From Desulfobacterales bacterium (GTDB taxonomy: Bacteria; Desulfobacterota; Desulfobacteria; Desulfobacterales; RPRI01): 15,038 nucleotides of DNA. This document shows positions 1 to 7,437 of the stretch, in pieces. Every line of letters starts with the position of its first letter. The first letter of the stretch is position 1. The notes below the pieces were generated by a model. It was not told the DNA's origin, did not search any database, and saw only the letters and a list, made by a program, of their open reading frames with translations. Made by a program: the position numbers and the translations under genes. The stretch covers positions 1 to 15,038 of the forward strand of contig JAUYEO010000038.1 of NCBI GenBank assembly GCA_030689795.1, read 5' to 3'.

Positions 1-1701
1 GAACGTCTCTCTCAAATCATTTCAAAATTCAATGTTGATCTGAAAACCGCTCTTGAAATTGCTCCCCGGTCAACGGTTTTCACGACGCATACCCCTGTGA
101 TTGCAGGACATGATGTGTTCCCCGCTGAAATTGTAAAACCATATCTTGAACCCTTTAAAGATAATCTGGGGATCGGTGAAAAAGAGCTTTTATCATGGGG
201 AGAGCCTGCCTGGAAAGATTCGGCCGGCCAGTTTTCGATGTTTGTTCTTGGCCTGAGAATGGCCCAGCATTGCAATGGAGTAAGCAAGCTTCATGGCTCG
301 GTTGCCCGCAAAATGTGGGCTCATGTCTGGCCGGAAAGACCGGTGGACGAGATACCTATAACGCATATTACAAACGGAGCCCATGTGCCGACATGGATTT
401 CATATGAAATATCACTTCTTTTAGACCGCTACCTTGGTCCGGGATGGAACAAGCATCCGTGGAATCCTGTCATTATGAACCGTATAGACGGCATTTACAA
501 CGAGGAGCTCTGGCGGGTTCATGAATTGAACCGTTCAAGGCTCATTCGCACATGCCGTGAACTGATGGTCAAACAGTATGAAAAACGGAATGCGCCGAAA
601 TCAATGATGGGAGATATAGAATCCGTTCTTGATCAGGGCGCCCTGACAATTGTTTTTGCCCGCAGATTTGCAACTTACAAAAGGTCGCATCTTTTGTTCA
701 TGGAGCCTGACCGCCTCGAAGCAATTCTGACATCGAAAACACATCCGGTACAGATAATTTTTGCAGGAAAAGCCCACCCCAAAGACCAGGAAGGAAAGGA
801 TCTGATAAAAAAAGTCGTTCAATTTGCCCAAAAGCCAAATATGCGCCACCGTCTGATTTTCCTTGAAGACTATGATATCAATACAGCAAGGGTTCTTGTT
901 CAGGGCGCCGATGTCTGGCTCAATACGCCGAGACGCCCTTTTGAAGCCTGCGGTACATCCGGCATGAAAGCCGCCACCAACGGCGCGCTCAATATAAGCA
1001 TACTTGACGGATGGTGGTGCGAAGGCTTCTCGGAAGAAAGGGGCTGGCGAATCGGCAACGGCGAAGAATATTCTGATCACGAATATCAGGATAACGTCGA
1101 AAGCCAGGCCCTCTACAACGTCTTGACTGATGAAGTGATACCCTGTTTTTATGACAGGAAAAATGGTGATTCTCCCCAGAGATGGCTGTATAAAATGAAA
1201 GAATCGATGAAAATTGCCATGAAAAGCTTCTGCAGCCATGTCATGGTATCAAATTATAGTAACATGTTTTATATTCCTTCCGCAAAACGCTTGCAGGATC
1301 TTTTATCGGATAATGCCGCGGAAGCGAAAGCCCTTGCCATCCAGCGCGAGAGACTCCGCGAATTATGGAAATTTATAAAGCTGGAGTCTCCCGTCAGAAA
1401 AAAATCCGGTCCGTTCAGGGCGGGGGATACTTTTAATGTAATAACAGAAGTCTATCTCGGAGAATTAAAACCGGAAGAAGTGGAAATTCAGCTTTACTTC
1501 GGCCGGATGAAATCCGTAGATTCGGTTACAGAGGGAAAAGCGGAATCCATGAAAGTTCAGGAAAACCTCGGGGGTGGACGGTACCTTTACGAATGTGATA
1601 TAACATGTGACAACTCTGGAAGATTCGGCTTTACGGCAAGAGCGATACCAAAAGGCGACGATTGGATAAAAAACACCCCGGAGTTATTGACCTGGGCCTG
1701 A
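1..1701 (+). CDS. glgP: Alpha-glucan (glycogen/maltodextrin) phosphorylase, GT35, 5' end cut by window edge
   Basis: Catalyses PLP-dependent phosphorolysis of alpha-1,4-glucan chains to glucose-1-phosphate in the cytoplasm. The frame is open from base 1, so the true start lies outside the window; about 566 codons are visible. At codons 30-38 the frame reads TTHTPVIAGHD, typical of the bacterial short alpha-glucan phosphorylases (TIGR02094 type). The cofactor motif EACGTSGMKAATNG carries the expected PLP-binding lysine at bases 967-969. RRFATYKR near codon 221 also fits the family. A C-terminal beta-rich extension (YLGELKPEEVEIQLYFG and GRFGFTARAIP) is usual for this subfamily and not for animal or E. 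coli GlgP. The gene ends in TGA, 37 bases before the preferred start of the glycogen synthase, suggesting co-transcription. The probable N-terminal DUF3417 part is not visible. Confidence 0.95.
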   Translation, partial: ERLSQIISKFNVDLKTALEIAPRSTVFTTHTPVIAGHDVFPAEIVKPYLEPFKDNLGIGEKELLSWGEPAWKDSAGQFSMFVLGLRMAQHCNGVSKLHGSVARKMWAHVWPERPVDEIPITHITNGAHVPTWISYEISLLLDRYLGPGWNKHPWNPVIMNRIDGIYNEELWRVHELNRSRLIRTCRELMVKQYEKRNAPKSMMGDIESVLDQGALTIVFARRFATYKRSHLLFMEPDRLEAILTSKTHPVQIIFAGKAHPKDQEGKDLIKKVVQFAQKPNMRHRLIFLEDYDINTARVLVQGADVWLNTPRRPFEACGTSGMKAATNGALNISILDGWWCEGFSEERGWRIGNGEEYSDHEYQDNVESQALYNVLTDEVIPCFYDRKNGDSPQRWLYKMKESMKIAMKSFCSHVMVSNYSNMFYIPSAKRLQDLLSDNAAEAKALAIQRERLRELWKFIKLESPVRKKSGPFRAGDTFNVITEVYLGELKPEEVEIQLYFGRMKSVDSVTEGKAESMKVQENLGGGRYLYECDITCDNSGRFGFTARAIPKGDDWIKNTPELLTWA

Positions 1702-1726
1702 TTTGGAACAAATTGGAAAGTCCAGC

Positions 1727-1732
1727 AAGGAA
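1727..1732 (+). promoter_or_regulatory. Ribosome binding site deciding the glgA start
   Basis: AAGGAA lies 6 bases before ATG 1739 and directly abuts ATG 1733. The longest reading of the frame would start at TTG 1703, with no Shine-Dalgarno at a proper distance. This favours ATG 1739 as the start of the synthase. Confidence 0.6.
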
Positions 1733-1738
1733 ATGTCC

Positions 1739-3256
1739 ATGAATGATGCTCCGAAAAAAAATCCCAGGATTCTTATAGTAACTCCTGAAGTTAACTACCT
1801 TCCGGAAGGGATGGGAAATCTTGCAAACTATCTCACCGCAAAAGCCGGGGGGCTTGCCGATGTTTCTGCGGCGCTGATAAGCGCTCTTTTTGATCAGGGC
1901 GCCGATGTTCATGTCGCCCTTCCCGATTACCGGGAGATATTCAGCGCCCAGCTGGCGCATATTTTCGGTAAAGAGCTGGATTTAATTCGCCGCAAAATGC
2001 CGGATGAAAGGATTCATCTGGCCGAAGACAGGGTCTTTTATTACCTGAATCACGTTTATTCCAACTATGGATGGGAAAACTTAAAAATAGCCCTTTCCTT
2101 TCAGCGCGAAGTCATAAACAACATCATTCCCCGCGTAAGACCCGATCTTATCCATTGCAATGACTGGATGACCGGGTTGATACCCGCCGTGTCGAGAAAG
2201 CTCGGCATACCCTGTTTGTTTACAATTCACAACATCCATACAAAAAAAACTTTTCTGTCAAATATTGAGGATACAGGCATTGATGCCGCCTCTATCTGGC
2301 AGAACCTTTACTACGAACTCATGGCATACGATTACTGGGGAACGCGCGAATCAAATCCGATCGATCTTCTGACCAGCGGGGTCTTTGCCTCCCATTTTGT
2401 CAATACGGTCAGTCCGACCTTTCTTGCAGAGATAATCGAGGGAAAACATGATTTTGTCCAACCCTACCTGAAACAGGAGTTATCAAACAAATGGTACGCC
2501 GGGTGTGCTGCCGGAATACTGAATGCCCCGGATTCGTCTTTCAATCCATCCACAGACAGCGAGATTCCGCGCCGGTTTTCTGAAAAGGACTTTGTTCGTG
2601 GAAAGATTGAAAACAAACGCGCCTTTCAGAAAAGACTGGGGCTTGTGCAGGATGATAAGGCTCCGATGTTTTTCTGGCCTTCACGACTTGATTCGATACA
2701 AAAAGGATCGCAGCTTCTTGCAGAAATTCTTTATACGGTTGTCTCTTTATACTGGCACAGGAATCTTCAGATAGTTTTTGTTGCAACCGGGGAATATCAG
2801 CCGCATTTCAAAAACATCGTCGATTTTCACCGGTTGCACAACCGTGTAGCCGTGTGCGATTTCGATGAAAAACTTGAACGTTTGGCATATGCCGCCTCGG
2901 ATTTCGTGCTTATGCCATCGCGCTTTGAACCGTGCGGCCTGCCGCAGATGATAGGGCCGATATACGGCGCCCTGCCTGTTGCGCACGATACGGGCGGCCT
3001 GCACGATACGATAACAGAGATTGATCCTGAAAAAGATGCGGGAAACGGGTTTCTTTTTAAATTTTTTGATGCGCAGGGACTTCTCTGGGCAATACATCAG
3101 GCAATGGCTTTTTACGATTTACCGCCGAAGGTAAAACAAAAACAGATAAAAAGAATCATGGTTGAGAGCCTTGCAAATTTTAATCATTCCGTTACGGCAC
3201 GCCAGTATATAAATCTTTATGAAAAGATGCTGCAGCGCCCCTTGATAAACACTTGA
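1739..3256 (+). CDS. glgA: Glycogen/starch synthase, GT5
   Basis: Transfers glucose from ADP-glucose (or UDP-glucose; the donor cannot be read from sequence) to the non-reducing end of an alpha-1,4-glucan. From ATG 1739 it has 505 residues, slightly longer than the usual 477 or so. The N-terminal donor-binding loop is KAGGLADV at residues 35-42 (family KTGGL). It is preceded by an inserted stretch, about residues 19-34, not found in compact GlgA proteins. The C-terminal Rossmann domain has PSRLDSIQKG with R316 and K322, and SRFEPCGLPQ with the conserved glutamate E397, followed by HDTGGLHDT. All expected GT-B catalytic elements are present, so it is probably active. It sits between the phosphorylase and the branching enzyme. 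Its last codons lie in an 11-bp tandem repeat. TTG 1703 is an alternative start that would add 12 residues. Confidence 0.93.
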   Translation: MNDAPKKNPRILIVTPEVNYLPEGMGNLANYLTAKAGGLADVSAALISALFDQGADVHVALPDYREIFSAQLAHIFGKELDLIRRKMPDERIHLAEDRVFYYLNHVYSNYGWENLKIALSFQREVINNIIPRVRPDLIHCNDWMTGLIPAVSRKLGIPCLFTIHNIHTKKTFLSNIEDTGIDAASIWQNLYYELMAYDYWGTRESNPIDLLTSGVFASHFVNTVSPTFLAEIIEGKHDFVQPYLKQELSNKWYAGCAAGILNAPDSSFNPSTDSEIPRRFSEKDFVRGKIENKRAFQKRLGLVQDDKAPMFFWPSRLDSIQKGSQLLAEILYTVVSLYWHRNLQIVFVATGEYQPHFKNIVDFHRLHNRVAVCDFDEKLERLAYAASDFVLMPSRFEPCGLPQMIGPIYGALPVAHDTGGLHDTITEIDPEKDAGNGFLFKFFDAQGLLWAIHQAMAFYDLPPKVKQKQIKRIMVESLANFNHSVTARQYINLYEKMLQRPLINT

Positions 3257-3273
3257 TAAATACTTGATAAATA
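3241..3273 (+). repeat. 11-bp tandem repeat over the glgA stop codon
   Basis: Three successive units, CTTGATAAACA, CTTGATAAATA and CTTGATAAATA, followed by a partial CTT. The first unit encodes the last residues of the glycogen synthase (LINT) and the second supplies its TGA. Because 11 is not a multiple of three, each unit presents TGA or TAA in a different frame. Confidence 0.85.
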
Positions 3274-3293
3274 CTTTTTCATGAGGCTGCCTA

Positions 3294-5357
3294 TTGAAAG
3301 CAGATCCGGATAATATACAAATGTTTTATGAAAGCGATCCTTTCCTGAAGCCGTTCAAAACCGCCATTTTAAACAGGACAAATAATATGTCCGAAAGAGA
3401 GACCGTCCTTACACGGGACAGCAAAAACCTTGCGGATTTTGCTTCGGGACATAATTATTACGGTCTCCATTTTTCGGAAAACAAATGGATTTTCCGGGAG
3501 TGGGCGCCGAATGCCGTTTCAATATGCCTGATCGGGGAGATAACCGGCTGGCAGGAAAAAACCGGATTTTCGTTAAAAAGAATAAACGAAGATGGGGTAT
3601 GGGAAATTGTTCTCCCCGCAGAAGCTTTAAAACACGGCGATCTTTACAGGCTCCGGATCCACTGGCCCGGCGGGGAAGGCGACCGTATCCCGGTTTATGC
3701 AAAACGCGTAATCCAGGACCCCCAAACGCTGATTTTCAACGCCCAGGTCTGGTCTCCGCAAGATCCTTACGCGTGGAGCTGTCCTGATTTCAAATGCCGG
3801 CAGGAGGCACCTTTCATATATGAAACGCATATAGGCATGGCTCAGGAGGAAGAAAAAACCGGCTCATACAGGGAATTCACGGACAAAATATTACCTCGTA
3901 TCGTTTCTGCCGGTTACAATATGATCCAGCTTATGGCAATCCAGGAACACCCGTACTACGGATCTTTCGGCTATCAGGTTTCAAATTATTTCGCCCCTTC
4001 CTCCCGTTTCGGAACACCTGAAGATTTAAAAGAATTGATCGACACGGCTCATTCTGCGGGTATTGCGGTCTTAATGGATATAATCCACTCCCATGCGGTC
4101 TGCAATGAAGTTGAGGGCTTAAGCCGTTTTGACGGAACACTGCACCAGTACTTTCATGAAGGTACGCGGGGAATGCACAGCGCCTGGAGTTCCCGTTGTT
4201 TTGATTACGGAAAGATACAGGTTCTTCATTTTCTTCTTTCAAACTGCCGGTTCTGGCTCGATGAGTACCGTTTTGACGGATTCAGGTTTGACGGCGTCAC
4301 AAGCATGCTGTACCTCCATCATGGTCTGGGAAAATCGTTCACATCACTTGAAGATTATTTCAACGAAGATGTTGATGAAGATTCAATTACCTATCTTGCC
4401 CTTGCAAATAAGCTTGTACACGATATCCGGCCTGATGCCGTGACAATCGCTGAAGATATAAGCGGAATGCCGGGGCTTGCTGTACCATTATCGGAAGGAG
4501 GGTTTGGTTTCGACTACCGATTCTCAATGGGAATACCCGACTACTGGATCAGGCTGGTCAAGGATTCTTATGATGAAGAATGGCCGACCGGCCACCTCTG
4601 GTATGAGCTAAACAACCGGCGGATGGAAGAAAAGTCGATAAGCTATTCCGAATCGCATGATCAGGCTCTTGTCGGGGATCAGTCCCTTATATTCAGGCTC
4701 ATAGGCACGGATATGTATGAGCACATGACTGTAAATGATGAAAATTTCCGGGTCAACAGGGGGATCGCATTACATAAATTAATAAGGATGATTACAATGG
4801 CTACGTCCGGAAACGGATATTTGAACTTCATGGGAAACGAATTCGGCCATCCCGACTGGATTGATTTTCCCAGGCCGGGCAATAACTGGTCATATAATTA
4901 CGCAAGGCGCCAGTGGCATCTTGTAGACGACCCTTTACTAAAATACCGCCTTCTCGCAAACTTTGACCGCGATATGATCGCCCTGGCAAAGTGTTTCCAT
5001 CTTCTCGGATCTTCAACGCCCATGCTGCTATATGAAAATACGAACGACAAGATAATCGCCTTCAGGAGGGCCGGGCTTCTTTTTGCTTTCAATTTTCACC
5101 CGACCCGATCCTTTACGGATTACGGCTTTGATGCGCCTCCCGGAACATACAAGATGATTTTTGACAGCGATTCATGGGTGTACGGAGGATACGGCCGTCT
5201 TATCCCGGGACAGGAACACCATACCCTCTCAGACAAGGCAAAGAACTCGAACCGCCGGTTTATCAGCCTCTATCTTCCAACCCGTACGGGAATAGTATTA
5301 AAATACACGGAAAGTAACTATTCGGCCACAGATTCTCACACAGATGAACGCAGATAG
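3294..5357 (+). CDS. glgB: 1,4-alpha-glucan branching enzyme, GH13_8 (eukaryote-like) type
   Basis: Cuts alpha-1,4-glucan and re-attaches the segment by an alpha-1,6 bond, creating branches in glycogen. It has 687 residues. A CBM48 domain lies at about 55-150 (FREWAPNAVSICLIGEITGW), followed by the GH13 barrel. MAIQEHPYYGSFGYQVSNYF and SSRFGTPEDLKELIDTAH strongly resemble plant, fungal and animal branching enzymes rather than E. coli GlgB (GH13_9). The catalytic triad is visible: nucleophile D333 in GFRFDGVTSM, acid/base E387 in IAEDISGMP, and D456 in YSESHDQALVGDQ. The start is TTG 3294: an in-frame stop at 3282 excludes anything longer, and GAGG (3283-3286) stands 7 bases upstream. The C-terminus normally ends near SLYLPTRTGIVLKY. 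Here about 14 further residues (SNYSATDSHTDERR) come from a dispersed repeat. It follows glgA by 37 bases and is probably in one operon with it. Confidence 0.94.
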   Translation: MKADPDNIQMFYESDPFLKPFKTAILNRTNNMSERETVLTRDSKNLADFASGHNYYGLHFSENKWIFREWAPNAVSICLIGEITGWQEKTGFSLKRINEDGVWEIVLPAEALKHGDLYRLRIHWPGGEGDRIPVYAKRVIQDPQTLIFNAQVWSPQDPYAWSCPDFKCRQEAPFIYETHIGMAQEEEKTGSYREFTDKILPRIVSAGYNMIQLMAIQEHPYYGSFGYQVSNYFAPSSRFGTPEDLKELIDTAHSAGIAVLMDIIHSHAVCNEVEGLSRFDGTLHQYFHEGTRGMHSAWSSRCFDYGKIQVLHFLLSNCRFWLDEYRFDGFRFDGVTSMLYLHHGLGKSFTSLEDYFNEDVDEDSITYLALANKLVHDIRPDAVTIAEDISGMPGLAVPLSEGGFGFDYRFSMGIPDYWIRLVKDSYDEEWPTGHLWYELNNRRMEEKSISYSESHDQALVGDQSLIFRLIGTDMYEHMTVNDENFRVNRGIALHKLIRMITMATSGNGYLNFMGNEFGHPDWIDFPRPGNNWSYNYARRQWHLVDDPLLKYRLLANFDRDMIALAKCFHLLGSSTPMLLYENTNDKIIAFRRAGLLFAFNFHPTRSFTDYGFDAPPGTYKMIFDSDSWVYGGYGRLIPGQEHHTLSDKAKNSNRRFISLYLPTRTGIVLKYTESNYSATDSHTDERR

Positions 5358-5538
5358 ATTTAAATACAAAGAAATAAGTAACACTGAGGTGGATAGGCTG
5401 AAGGCTGCAGGCTGCAGGGTTTATCCCTAAAAGCCTACAGCCTAAACACCTTCAGCATACAGTCTAAAGAACCGGTGTAGTTACAATAAAAGAAAAATAT
5501 CCGTGCTGATCAGCGTAGATCTGTGGCTGAATAGTTAC
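5314..5538. repeat. Inverted pair of dispersed repeats (arms 5314-5356 and about 5498-5538)
   Basis: The left arm begins GTAACTATTCGGCCACAGAT (5314-5333). The right arm, read on the minus strand from 5538 to 5519, gives GTAACTATTCAGCCACAGAT, a 19 of 20 match. Both continue with related but diverged sequence (GATGAACGCAGATA against GATCAGCACGGATA). The arms resemble a repeat scattered through intergenic DNA of many environmental bacteria; that statement is from memory, not from a search. The left arm overlaps the 3' end of glgB. The right arm ends 3 bases before the patatin stop codon. Confidence 0.7.
5397..5456. repeat. Strong hairpin / possible bidirectional terminator between glgB and the patatin gene
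   Basis: GCTGAAGG (5397-5404) pairs with CCTTCAGC (5449-5456). Inside it, AGGCTGCAGG, present twice (5402-5411 and 5409-5418), can pair with CCTACAGCCT (5434-5443) with one G-T pair. It lies between the convergent glgB and patatin genes, so it could stop transcription from both sides. No clear run of T follows, so it may equally be part of a repeat element. The rest of 5358-5541 shows no gene. Confidence 0.55.
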
Positions 5539-5541
5539 GTT

Positions 5542-6480
5542 CTACTTTGGTTTCTTTTCTTCCGGAACCTGAACCAGTTTTGTCTTTGCCTTGATTGCTT
5601 CGCGGATTGCCGGCAAAGCCGCGCGTGCGGCTTTTTCACCGGCCTCAATGAGTCTTTTCTTCTGAGTAAAATCGTCGTAGGCGACGTTTCCCACATCCGG
5701 ATGAATAACCACGTCGGCATTCTTGGCTCCAAACACACCTATCTTGGAAGACATGATTGTAATGGCATGAAACGCCACTTCTATGGGATTTTTCGGTGCA
5801 ACCGGGGGCAGGGCGGGAGAGATGGCCACAGCAATGACGACATCGGCTCCCTTTTTTATTGCAAAATCAACCGGTATGGGGTCTGTGACTCCCCCGTCAA
5901 CAAAGATCTTTCCTCCGATTTCAACAGGAACAAAAACACCCGGTATGGCGCAGGAGGCGTGAACTGCCCGCGCAACGGGTCCGCGGTCGAAAAGCACGGC
6001 CTGACCTGTTCGCAAATCAACAGCAACAGCTCCATATGGAATTTTCATGTTTTCGATGTTTTTGCTGCGAAGGCGTGTGTTCAAAAAAGATTCGAGTTTT
6101 TCTCCCTTTACAAAGCCTCCTGAAAAGAAAGAAAAAGCCCTGAAGTCAAAAATATCCTCTTCGGTTATTGAGATCGCGATAAATTCGGCATCAAGCACGC
6201 TGCCAGAATCGGCATAAATTGCCCCTATCAGGCTGCCCACAGAAGTGCCTACAACAACATCGATTGGTATCTTCTCCTGTTCAAGGACTCTTAATACCCC
6301 GATCTCTGCAAATCCGCGGGCTCCTCCGCCTCCAAGCGCAAGGCCTATCCTGGGTAAAACTTCTTTTATCAACAAAACTGTCGGCTTTTCGTCCATTGTG
6401 TCTGTAGTCGCACAGGCCTGCATGAAAAAACAAATCAGCAATAATGCTGATAACACCCGAATATGATGAGAGCTGTGCAT
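5542..6480 (-). CDS. Patatin-like phospholipase, probable lipoprotein (RssA-like)
   Basis: Predicted lipid acyl hydrolase using a Ser-Asp dyad. From ATG 6480 it has 312 residues. The oxyanion loop GGGGARG is at 50-56, the nucleophile elbow GTSVG at 78-82 (S80), and the dyad aspartate in VDGG at D195. The N-terminus has a hydrophobic stretch (VLSALLLICFFMQAC) ending in a lipobox-like MQAC at C23. The mature protein would therefore be membrane-anchored, perhaps in the outer membrane; the M at -3 makes this lipobox imperfect. ATG 6480 is chosen because AGGGG stands 5 bases upstream. A longer reading from 6540 would add 20 residues ahead of the signal sequence. It lies 80 bases downstream of the lytic transglycosylase on the same strand and may share its promoter. 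The in vivo substrate cannot be read from sequence. Confidence 0.88.
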   Translation of the reverse strand: MHSSHHIRVLSALLLICFFMQACATTDTMDEKPTVLLIKEVLPRIGLALGGGGARGFAEIGVLRVLEQEKIPIDVVVGTSVGSLIGAIYADSGSVLDAEFIAISITEEDIFDFRAFSFFSGGFVKGEKLESFLNTRLRSKNIENMKIPYGAVAVDLRTGQAVLFDRGPVARAVHASCAIPGVFVPVEIGGKIFVDGGVTDPIPVDFAIKKGADVVIAVAISPALPPVAPKNPIEVAFHAITIMSSKIGVFGAKNADVVIHPDVGNVAYDDFTQKKRLIEAGEKAARAALPAIREAIKAKTKLVQVPEEKKPK

Positions 6481-6560
6481 ATTTTCCCCTTTGCCCGATA
6501 GTGCCGATTTTATGCAATGTACTGTTTTAAGACAAATCAAAATAAAACTGTGTTTGGAGG

Positions 6561-7232
6561 TTAATCGGTCTTTTTGAAATGATGAAAATATTTCATGACT
6601 CTTTCGACGTAATCTTCGGTCTCTTTTATGGGGGGGATGCTATTATAACGATCGACAACTGTGGGCCCTGCATTATATGCGGCAAGAGCAAGCTGAAGTT
6701 TTCCGTTGAACCGCTCGAGGAGTTCCCTGAAATACTGGGTTCCTGTCAGAATGTTTTCCCTCGGATCAAAGGGATCTCTCATCCTGAAGGCTCTCGCATT
6801 CTCCGGCATTATCTGCATCAATCCCAGAGCGCCTGCTCTTGAAACCGCTCTTGGATTGAAATCGGACTCAACCTTGATTACGGCTTTCAGCAGCGGAAAT
6901 GATATTCCATGCCTCCTGGATGCTTCGGTAATCATATCATCATATGTGTCAGGTGAATATGCGCTTATGCGCAACGGTTTTTTTGCTGAAAAATCTTTTA
7001 TGAACAGCCTGTATTGATATGACGGATCTGTCGGCACATTGGTAAAATGGACAACACCGTTTTCATCTATGAATTTATATATATCGCCGACTGCATAAGA
7101 AGAAATACATGATCCAAGCACCAACAGAACAGAGAAAATACCTGTCAGCGCCGATTTCCAGAGACCTTTGCATAACACACATGCAGTATATAGGAAAAAT
7201 TTATCAGATATTTCTTTCAAGTCAGAGCCCAA
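6561..7232 (-). CDS. Lytic transglycosylase with DUF4124 and SLT domains
   Basis: Predicted to cleave the glycan strands of peptidoglycan with formation of 1,6-anhydro-MurNAc, acting in the periplasm. It has 223 residues. A signal peptide core lies at about 28-46 (TGIFSVLLVLGSCISS), with likely cleavage after SYA. A DUF4124-type segment (DIYKFIDENGVVHFTNVP) spans about 50-68. The SLT domain covers about 95-215, with catalytic E122 in VIKVESDFNP, GLMQIMP at 137-143 and AYNAGP at 185-190. All core motifs of family 1 transglycosylases are present. The start is TTG 7232, with AAGGAA 8 bases upstream. The N-terminal region before the hydrophobic core is long (about 27 residues), and GTG 7178 is an alternative start without a good Shine-Dalgarno. 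It is transcribed ahead of the patatin gene. Confidence 0.9.
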   Translation of the reverse strand: MGSDLKEISDKFFLYTACVLCKGLWKSALTGIFSVLLVLGSCISSYAVGDIYKFIDENGVVHFTNVPTDPSYQYRLFIKDFSAKKPLRISAYSPDTYDDMITEASRRHGISFPLLKAVIKVESDFNPRAVSRAGALGLMQIMPENARAFRMRDPFDPRENILTGTQYFRELLERFNGKLQLALAAYNAGPTVVDRYNSIPPIKETEDYVERVMKYFHHFKKTD

Positions 7233-7284
7233 ACCAACAATTCCTTTTCTTTATCGTCCATTCGATTCCACAAAATTATGTTAA

Positions 7285-7312
7285 ATTATACATAACTTTT
7301 CAGACAATTCAA
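7285..7312 (-). promoter_or_regulatory. Sigma70-type promoter for the lytic transglycosylase
   Basis: On the minus strand, TTGAAT (7312-7307), a 16-base spacer and a perfect TATAAT (7290-7285). Transcription would begin near 7278, leaving an untranslated leader of about 45 bases before TTG 7232. Confidence 0.6.
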
Positions 7313-7349
7313 GAGAAAAGATAAAAATCGGATTTAATATCAATATATT

Positions 7350-7365
7350 GCGGTTATAAAACCGC
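7350..7365. repeat. Short perfect hairpin
   Basis: GCGGTT (7350-7355) and AACCGC (7360-7365) with a 4-base loop, in AT-rich surroundings. It lies upstream of the transglycosylase promoter and downstream of the decayed PHP gene on the minus strand. It could be an old terminator, but no T run follows. Confidence 0.4.
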
Positions 7366-7417
7366 CTATATACCAGATAACCCATTCCGCAACATCTTCA
7401 GGCACCTTTATTTTCTG

Positions 7418-7437
7418 TTTCGTGTTCTTCGTGGCTT
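7418..7437. repeat. Dispersed TTCGTG repeat at the break of the PHP gene remnant
   Basis: TTCGTG occurs twice with 9-base spacing (7419-7424 and 7428-7433) in TTTCGTGTTCTTCGTGGCTT. I recognise this as a widespread intergenic repeat type, from memory and not by search. Its edge coincides with the point where similarity to the EndoQ family stops in the neighbouring remnant. Confidence 0.5.

Noticed and set aside
601..1239. Long minus-strand open frame inside the phosphorylase
   Set aside because: Shadow of a well-conserved gene in another frame; no recognisable domain.
1703..1738. TTG start for glgA 12 codons upstream
   Set aside because: No Shine-Dalgarno at a suitable distance, whereas AAGGAA serves ATG 1739.
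5397..5456. CRISPR-like repeats (GGCTGCA recurring)
   Set aside because: Only two overlapping copies within a hairpin and no regular spacers.
5503..6123. Open frame of 206 codons on the + strand
   Set aside because: It lies antisense to the patatin gene, whose catalytic motifs are clear; the product is cysteine-rich and resembles no family.
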